NCBI GenBank assembly: GCA_958437935.1 | Contig: CAUBPS010000009.1 | Span: 1 to 64,000 of the forward strand | From: an uncultured Collinsella sp. | Lineage (GTDB): Bacteria > Actinomycetota > Coriobacteriia > Coriobacteriales > Coriobacteriaceae | Reading direction: 5' to 3' | DNA length: 64,000 nucleotides | Shown: positions 58,904 to 64,000 of the stretch, piece by piece | Layout: each line of letters begins with the position of its first letter | How positions within the stretch are numbered: the first letter of the stretch is position 1 | The notes under the pieces: generated by a model | Told to the model about the DNA's origin: nothing | Databases searched by the model: none | What the model saw: only the letters and a program-made list of their open reading frames with translations | Program-made: the position numbers and the translations under genes

Positions 58904-60395
58904 GGCGAAGCCCATCATGATCCAGGGCACCATGTCGAACGCGGGGAAGAGCCTGCTTGCGGCGGGGCTGTGCCGCGTGCTTTCGCAGGACGGCCTGCGC
59001 GTGACTCCCTTCAAGAGCCAGAACATGGCGCTCAACAGCGGTGTCACGGCCGACGGGCTCGAGATGGGGCGCGCCCAGATCATGCAGGCCGAGGCGTGCG
59101 GCATCGCGCCCGACGTGCGCATGAACCCCATCCTTCTCAAGCCCGAAAGCGACCACCGAAGCCAGCTCATCGTGGCCGGCAAGGCGCAGGGAGCCTTCGC
59201 TGCGAGGGACTACTTCGCGCGAAAGAAGGCGCTCATGCCGCAGATTTTGGAGGCGTTCGATTCGCTCGCGGAGGAAAACGACGTCATCGTCATCGAGGGC
59301 GCCGGCAGCCCCGCCGAAATCAACCTTTCCGAAAACGACATCGTCAACATGGGGCTCGCGCGCGCCGTGTCCTCCCCCGTGCTGCTCGCGGGCGACATCG
59401 ACCCAGGCGGGGTGTTTGCCCAGCTCTACGGCACGGTCGCGCTCTTTGCGCCCGAGGATCGCGCGCTTTTGCGGGGGCTTGTGGTGAACAAGTTCCGCGG
59501 CGATGTGGAAATCCTGCGCCCGGGTTTGGCCCCGCTCGAGAAGATGTGCGGGGTTCCCGTCGTGGGGGTCGTGCCGTATCTTACGCTCGACCTGGACGAC
59601 GAGGACTCGCTCGCGCCGCGCCTATCTGCCCGCGAGGCGCGCGGCGTCATCGACGTCGCCGTCGTGCGCCTTCCGCATCTGTCGAACTTCACCGACTTCG
59701 ACCCGCTTTCGCGCGTGCCCGGCATGGGCGTGCGCTACGTTTCCTCGACGACCGATCTGGGCCGACCCGACCTGGTGGTGCTTCCCGGCTCGAAGACCAC
59801 GCTCGACGACGCGCGCTGGCTTGCGGCTAGCGGCATCGGAGCCTGTGTGCGCGCGCTTTCGGGCGCGGGCACGCCGGTGCTCGGCATATGCGGAGGCTAC
59901 CAGCTTTTGGGAGACGAGCTTTCCGACCCGCACGGCAGGGAAGGCGCTGGCACCGCGCGCGGGCTCGGGCTCATCCCTGCAAGTACGGTGTTCAAGGAGG
60001 AAAAGCACCTCGCCCAGTCCGAGCTGCGCATCACGGGTGCCCAAGGCGCGTTCTCGGTGTGGAACGGCATGACGGCGCGCGGGTACGAGATTCACGACGG
60101 CGAAACGACCGTCTCCTGCGCCCCTGCGGGCACGATTGGCGGCAAACCAGAAGGCGCGGCCTGCGGAAACGTGTTCGGAACCTATCTCCACGGCCTGTTC
60201 GACGAACCGGGGGTGGCGCTCGCCCTCGCGCGCTCGCTCGCGCGCATGCGCGGCCTGCCCGAGAGCGTCGTGGGTGCTGCGGGCGCGGCTTCCGCGGCCG
60301 ATCACCGTGCGTGCGAGTTCGACCGCCTGGCCGACGTCGTGCGCGGAGCGCTCGACATGGAGTATGTCTACCGCATTATCGAGGAGGGCGTATGA
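58896..60395 (+). CDS. cbiP: Cobyric acid synthase
   Basis: A 499-residue glutamine-dependent amidotransferase (CbiP/CobQ) amidating the b, d, e and g side chains. The N-terminal IMIQGTMSNAGKSLL, PFKSQNMALNS and IEGAGSPAEINL mark the ATPase domain. The GATase domain carries nucleophile C332 (GICGGYQLLG) and late NVFGTYLHGLFD histidine. GTG 58896 follows AAGGAGG. It overlaps cobO by four bases. Confidence 0.95.
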   Translation: MGRAKPIMIQGTMSNAGKSLLAAGLCRVLSQDGLRVTPFKSQNMALNSGVTADGLEMGRAQIMQAEACGIAPDVRMNPILLKPESDHRSQLIVAGKAQGAFAARDYFARKKALMPQILEAFDSLAEENDVIVIEGAGSPAEINLSENDIVNMGLARAVSSPVLLAGDIDPGGVFAQLYGTVALFAPEDRALLRGLVVNKFRGDVEILRPGLAPLEKMCGVPVVGVVPYLTLDLDDEDSLAPRLSAREARGVIDVAVVRLPHLSNFTDFDPLSRVPGMGVRYVSSTTDLGRPDLVVLPGSKTTLDDARWLAASGIGACVRALSGAGTPVLGICGGYQLLGDELSDPHGREGAGTARGLGLIPASTVFKEEKHLAQSELRITGAQGAFSVWNGMTARGYEIHDGETTVSCAPAGTIGGKPEGAACGNVFGTYLHGLFDEPGVALALARSLARMRGLPESVVGAAGAASAADHRACEFDRLADVVRGALDMEYVYRIIEEGV

Positions 60396-60907
60396 TCCAC
60401 GTGTATCATGGCGACGGCAAAGGCAAGACCACGGCGGCGATGGGCCTTGCCCTTCGCATGCTCGCTGCAGGCCGCCGCGTCGTCGTCGTGCAGTTCCTGA
60501 AAGACGGCGAAAGCGGGGAGGCGCGCCTGCTCGCCCAGCATTTCGGCGTGCCCGTGTTCGCGGGGAAGGTGTCGGACAAGTTTACCTGGTCGATGACGTC
60601 GGAAGAACTTGCCGCGACGTGCGAGCTGCACAATGAAAACCTCGCTTCCGCGCTCGCCGAGCTCGAGGGCGCGCAGGAGGGGCTGCTCGTGCTCGACGAG
60701 GCGCTCGACGCGCTTTCGAAGGGGCTTGTCGACGAGGCGCTCGTGGACCGCGCGCTCGATATGTCCGCGCGCGGCGTCGAAGTAGCGCTCACCGGGCGCG
60801 CGCCTTCCCGCAAGATCGTGGAGAAGGCCGACTACATAACCGAGATGCGGTGCGAGAAACACCCCTACACTCAGGGGATATGTGCAAGGGAAGGAGTGGA
60901 GTACTAG
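60392..60907 (+). CDS. cobO: Cob(I)yrinic acid a,c-diamide adenosyltransferase
   Basis: A 171-residue CobA/BtuR/CobO-type ATP:corrinoid adenosyltransferase. Walker A is GDGKGKTT (7-14), followed by VVVVQFLKDG and LVLDEALDALSKGLVDE. It adenosylates cobalt to give the coenzyme form and may also serve scavenged corrinoids brought in by the ABC transporter. Start overlaps the cbiP stop; cbiC begins immediately after its stop. Confidence 0.94.
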   Translation: MIHVYHGDGKGKTTAAMGLALRMLAAGRRVVVVQFLKDGESGEARLLAQHFGVPVFAGKVSDKFTWSMTSEELAATCELHNENLASALAELEGAQEGLLVLDEALDALSKGLVDEALVDRALDMSARGVEVALTGRAPSRKIVEKADYITEMRCEKHPYTQGICAREGVEY

Positions 60908-61549
60908 ATGGATTCCAAGGAGATGGCGCCCGGCGACATCGAGCGGCACAGCTTCGAGATCATCACCGAAGAGCTCGGCGGCCGCACGTTCCCGCCGCTC
61001 GAAGAGCCCGTCGTGAAGCGCGTCATCCACACCACTGCCGACTTCTCGTACGCCGATTCCCTCGTGTTCACCCATGACGCCGCGCACTGTGCGCTCGACG
61101 CACTGCGCGCAGGGGCCACGGTGCTCACCGACACGAACATGGCGCTCGCAGGCATAAGCAAGCCCGCGCTCGCGAAGCTCGGCTGCAAGGCCGTGTGCTA
61201 CATGGCCGACCCTGATGTCGCCGCGGCTGCGCGCGCCGCGGGCACGACTCGCGCCGTTGCGAGCATGGACAAAGCTTGCCGCATCGAGGGTCCGCTTATC
61301 GTGGCCGTCGGCAACGCTCCCACAGCACTTCTGCGCCTCGCCGAGCTCATGGACGCGGGGAAGATCGCGCCCGCGCTCGTCGTTGGGGTGCCGGTCGGGT
61401 TTGTGAACGTGGTCGAGGCGAAAGAGGAGCTACTCGCGCGACGCGTGCCGGCCATCGTCGCGAGGGGTCGCAAGGGCGGCTCGACCGTGGCGGCCGCCAT
61501 TATGAACGCGCTGCTCTACCAGATCACGCGCCCAGGCGGCCCGAAGTGA
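60908..61549 (+). CDS. cbiC: Cobalt-precorrin-8 methylmutase
   Basis: A 213-residue CbiC/CobH that moves the methyl group from C11 to C12. Catalytic H41 lies in VIHTTADFSYADSL. LTDTNMALAGISK and VGVPVGFVNVVEAKEEL are family-typical, the latter near residues 158-174. The length is normal. It is followed by cbiJ with a four-base overlap. Confidence 0.94.
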   Translation: MDSKEMAPGDIERHSFEIITEELGGRTFPPLEEPVVKRVIHTTADFSYADSLVFTHDAAHCALDALRAGATVLTDTNMALAGISKPALAKLGCKAVCYMADPDVAAAARAAGTTRAVASMDKACRIEGPLIVAVGNAPTALLRLAELMDAGKIAPALVVGVPVGFVNVVEAKEELLARRVPAIVARGRKGGSTVAAAIMNALLYQITRPGGPK

Positions 61550-62319
61550 CGGCGCCCGCATCCGCTCCGGCGCTGCGCATCTTCGCCGGCACCACCGAGG
61601 GCCGCCTTCTGTGCGAATGGGCGAGCCGGGCGGGCATCCCCGCCCGTGCCTACGCGGCAACCGAGTACGGAGGCGAGCTTTTGGGCGAGCTTCCGGGCGT
61701 CGAGGTGCATTCGGGTAGGCTCGACGAGGCCGACATGGAGCGCGAGCTTTCCGGCGCGCGCATCGTCGTCGACGCCACGCACCCCTTCGCTACGCTCGCA
61801 AGCGGCAACATCCGGGCCGCTTCGCTCGCCGTGGGTGCACGATGCTTGCGCCTTGCGCGCCCGGTCGAGGCGCTGCCCAAAGGCGTCGTGCCGGTCGCGT
61901 CGATCGCCTGCGCGGCGCGCTTTCTCTCCGAGAATCCGGGTCGCGCGCTTCTTACGACGGGGAGCAAGGAGCTTGCTCCCTACACGCTCGTCGCCGATTT
62001 CGCAGAGCGCTTCTTCGTGCGTGTGCTCCCGCTGCCCAGTGCTATAACGAAGTGCATCGACGCGGGGTTTTCGCCATCGCACGTCATCGGCATGCAGGGG
62101 CCCTTCACCCGCGAGCTCAACGAGGCGATGCTTCGGCAGGTGGGCGCCCAGTGGCTTGTGACCAAGGACTCGGGAACCGTAGGCGGCACGGCCGAGAAGC
62201 TCGCCGCCGCGTGCGACGTGGGAGCGCGCTGCATCGTGGTCTCCCGTCCCGCCGAGGGAGGCGGGGCCCTTTCGCTTCGGGAAGTGGAAGACGAGCTCTT
62301 ACGGGAGTTCGCGCGCTAG
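61546..62319 (+). CDS. cbiJ: Cobalt-precorrin-6A reductase
   Basis: A 257-residue CbiJ/CobK that reduces the ring with NAD(P)H. It begins with RIFAGTTEGRLLCEWA, and later has VVDATHPFATLAS, LLTTGSKEL and GMQGPFTRELNEAML, all typical of the family. The start is GTG 61546 inside the cbiC stop. It is the last gene of the operon; no convincing terminator follows before the IS21 relic. Confidence 0.93.
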   Translation: MTAPASAPALRIFAGTTEGRLLCEWASRAGIPARAYAATEYGGELLGELPGVEVHSGRLDEADMERELSGARIVVDATHPFATLASGNIRAASLAVGARCLRLARPVEALPKGVVPVASIACAARFLSENPGRALLTTGSKELAPYTLVADFAERFFVRVLPLPSAITKCIDAGFSPSHVIGMQGPFTRELNEAMLRQVGAQWLVTKDSGTVGGTAEKLAAACDVGARCIVVSRPAEGGGALSLREVEDELLREFAR

Positions 62320-62344
62320 GCGCTCACCGCTCCTGCGCGCCCTC

Positions 62345-62440
62345 CCGCCCGCGAGGAGGAGCGCCCCGAGCAAGCTCGACCCGTACAAGCCCGTCATCCA
62401 TCAATAGCTCGAGGACGACGCCCAGAACTGGCGCAAACGG
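62345..62440 (+). pseudogene. IS21-family IstA transposase fragment (right edge of island)
   Basis: Plus-strand codons read SKLDPYKPVIHQ, an in-frame TAG (62405-62407, where tryptophan is usual), then LEDDAQNWRKR. This matches the segment of IS21 IstA proteins just after the basic linker. No start, catalytic core or IS ends remain. It marks the right border of the GC-rich cobalamin island. Confidence 0.75.
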
Positions 62441-62452
62441 CCCTTCAATAAG

Positions 62453-62504
62453 TTGCGGTGAAATAGTGTCTGCAGCAGCATAAACAGGAACTATTTCACC
62501 GCAA
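62453..62504. repeat. Perfect 15-bp inverted repeat beyond the island edge
   Basis: TTGCGGTGAAATAGT (62453-62467) is the exact reverse complement of 62490-62504, with 22 bases between. It lies where composition returns to the host type. It could be a palindromic repeat or a recombination scar. Confidence 0.7.
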
Positions 62505-62526
62505 TTTAAGAGGTTTTGGAAGATAT

Positions 62527-62572
62527 AGAAGGCGCTGGGCCTCGAGGACTATCTCGTGGCCCAGCGCCTTCT
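62527..62572. terminator. Long hairpin downstream of the radical SAM gene
   Basis: AGAAGGCGCTGGGCC (62527-62541) pairs perfectly with 62558-62572. It sits 22 bp beyond the minus-strand stop. The T-run is imperfect on both strands, but position and stem strength fit a terminator for convergent transcripts. Confidence 0.65.
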
Positions 62573-62594
62573 TTGGCAACTGCGTTATCGGGCA

Positions 62595-64000
62595 CTAGCA
62601 GTTGCTCTTGAGCTTGCGGCCCTGTTGTTCAAACTTATGCATGTCGCTGTCGGCCATGCCCTGCGTCTCGTCCGCATGGCGTTTGGTGTAGAGCGGATCG
62701 TCGGGGTCGTTCCAGATGCGATCGGCCGCGGGCGACCATGCCTCGGCTGCTGCCTTGGTCTTGTCGCGCAGCTGCTCGGGCGACTCCTTCTCGATAAGGT
62801 CGGTGCTGTGGGCGCCGCTCTCGGCGACCATCTTGGGCAGGATGTCGGGATTCTCGAGCATGGGGCACGGCTTGAGATAGTTGTCGTTAAACGGCATGTT
62901 CTCGTAGTACTTCATAAAGAGGGGAGAGCGCAGCGCATCGAGCAGGCTCATGTCGTGGATGTTGGCGTTGGAGTAGTGGATGAACACGCACGGCTCCACG
63001 TCACCCGCGGCATTGATGTGCAGATAGCGACGGCCGCCAGCGATGCAGCCGCCAACGTACTCGCCGTCGTTTTGGAAGTCGAGGGTAAACAGCGGCTTCT
63101 TCTCGCGCATCTCGCGGATAAAGTGATACATGTGCTCGCGCTGCTCGGGCGTGGGCATAAGCTCGGAGGTCGCGTTGCGGCCGACCGGCATAAAGTGGAA
63201 GTACCAGCAGAAGAGTGCGCCCTCGCTGATCATCCAGTCCATGTTCTCCTCGGTGGCAACCGTGTCGGCGTTGGCGCTGGTCCAGCAGGTGGAGATGCCA
63301 AACGGCAGGTCGCGCTCGCGCAGGAGCTTCATAGCGTGCTCGATCTTGGCATAGGTGCCCTTGCCACGGCGTGCGTCAGTGGTGTGCTCGTTGCCCTCGG
63401 CGCTGATGGCTGGCACAAAGTTGGCCACACGAATCATGTCGTCGCAGAAGGCCTCGTCGATGAGCGTGGAGTTGGTGAAGCACAGGAACGCGCAGTCCTG
63501 GTGCTTCTCGCAGATCTTGATGAGGTCGTGCTTGCGGACGAGCGGCTCGCCGCCGGTGTAGATGTAGATGTGGGTGCCCAGGGCCTTGCCCTGCGTGACG
63601 ATGGAGTCGATGTCGTCGAACGACAGATTTTGCTTGTAGCCGTACTCGGCGGCCCAGCAGCCCGTGCAATGCAGGTTGCAAGCGCTCGTGGGGTCTAGCA
63701 GGATGGCCCACGGAATGTTGCACTGATACTTCTCGCGGCTCTTTTCCTGCTCTGGCCAGGCCAGCAGGTTGCCATCGACGATGAGGGTCTTGAGCAGCCT
63801 CGAGCGCATCTCGGGGTTGAGGTCGAAGATCTTCATGATGAGGTCGTACCAGTTACCACGGCTCTTGATGACGTTGGTAAAGGCGGCGCGCTGCGAAGGA
63901 AATACCTTGTCGGGGACCAACTTGTTGATGAGGTCCATGATCTTGTCGATGTTTTCTTGCGGGTTGCTGTCCAGGTAGTCAATGAGTTTGTTGAGCGCGG
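62595..64000 (-). CDS. Radical SAM protein (5' end beyond window)
   Basis: At least 468 residues, reading through the right edge. An ATG at 63938 exists, but the frame continues upstream with plausible coding sequence (ALNKLIDYLDSNPQENIDK), so the true start is outside. The SAM iron-sulfur motif is CNLHCTGC, followed by YIYTGGEPLVRK. The C-terminal part has further cysteines (GGCIAGGRRYLHI, VEPCVFIHYS, KPCPML), which suggests a SPASM-like auxiliary cluster region. Substrate unknown. It has host-like composition, unlike the island. Confidence 0.85.
   Translation of the reverse strand, partial: ALNKLIDYLDSNPQENIDKIMDLINKLVPDKVFPSQRAAFTNVIKSRGNWYDLIMKIFDLNPEMRSRLLKTLIVDGNLLAWPEQEKSREKYQCNIPWAILLDPTSACNLHCTGCWAAEYGYKQNLSFDDIDSIVTQGKALGTHIYIYTGGEPLVRKHDLIKICEKHQDCAFLCFTNSTLIDEAFCDDMIRVANFVPAISAEGNEHTTDARRGKGTYAKIEHAMKLLRERDLPFGISTCWTSANADTVATEENMDWMISEGALFCWYFHFMPVGRNATSELMPTPEQREHMYHFIREMREKKPLFTLDFQNDGEYVGGCIAGGRRYLHINAAGDVEPCVFIHYSNANIHDMSLLDALRSPLFMKYYENMPFNDNYLKPCPMLENPDILPKMVAESGAHSTDLIEKESPEQLRDKTKAAAEAWSPAADRIWNDPDDPLYTKRHADETQGMADSDMHKFEQQGRKLKSNC

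Noticed and set aside
62556..63698. 380-codon plus frame opposite the radical SAM gene
   Set aside because: The minus strand carries the CNLHCTGC radical SAM motif; the plus frame is its antisense shadow.

Overview
The window reads as chromosomal DNA of a gut Coriobacteriia, most likely Collinsella or a close relative. This is inferred from moderately high G+C, frequent GTG/TTG starts, a PTS-based sugar metabolism, cobalamin genes and Collinsella-like dispersed palindromes; nothing in the window (for example rRNA) proves the genus.

Positions 1-40.2 kb are ordinary core chromosome. They hold a peptidase-like gene start (minus strand, cut by the window edge), a glycerol dehydrogenase-type enzyme, ileS behind an isoleucine T-box, lspA-rluD, a membrane glycosyltransferase, a small A24 peptidase, a dNTPase, rarA, and a SigB-type sigma cluster (DUF948, RsbW-like, sigma factor, AI-2E-type permease). 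Next comes a long run alaS-ruvX-mltG-yqeG-aroK-(degenerate aroB), then pepP-efp-asp23-nusB-xseB-tlyA-nadK-recN. A fructose PTS block follows, with a divergent RpiR regulator, a fused EIIBCA, HPr, EI and two tandem 1-phosphofructokinase paralogs. The section ends with a CCA-adding-type enzyme, two identical tRNA-Glu genes, a YbhN-like membrane protein and a TetR regulator.

Positions 40.2-62.4 kb form a visibly more GC-rich island bounded by two transposase fragments: IS3 orfB on the left and IS21 istA with an in-frame stop on the right. Its minus-strand arm carries a cobalamin riboswitch, an exported CbiK-type cobaltochelatase lipoprotein, a NEAT-like lipoprotein, a NEAT-like/periplasmic-binding lipoprotein and a FecCD/BtuCD-type ABC transporter. 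Its plus-strand arm is a tightly coupled operon for anaerobic cobalamin synthesis: cbiF, cbiD, a cbiL remnant, cbiG, cbiH, cbiET, cbiA, cobT, cobU, cobS, a CobU-like/CobC fusion, cbiB, cobD, cbiP, cobO, cbiC and cbiJ. Nearly every junction overlaps. The C20 methyltransferase gene cbiL is reduced to its two ends, so the island alone cannot complete the corrin ring.

Two copies of a structured palindromic element stand out. One (31.65-31.80 kb) is intergenic, inside a perfect 42-bp inverted repeat. The other (41.65-41.76 kb) is read in frame at the N-terminus of the island's ABC ATPase. Their loop-flanking sequences are conserved, while both stems differ in sequence yet keep their pairing. After the island, core-like DNA resumes with a radical SAM gene running off the right edge.
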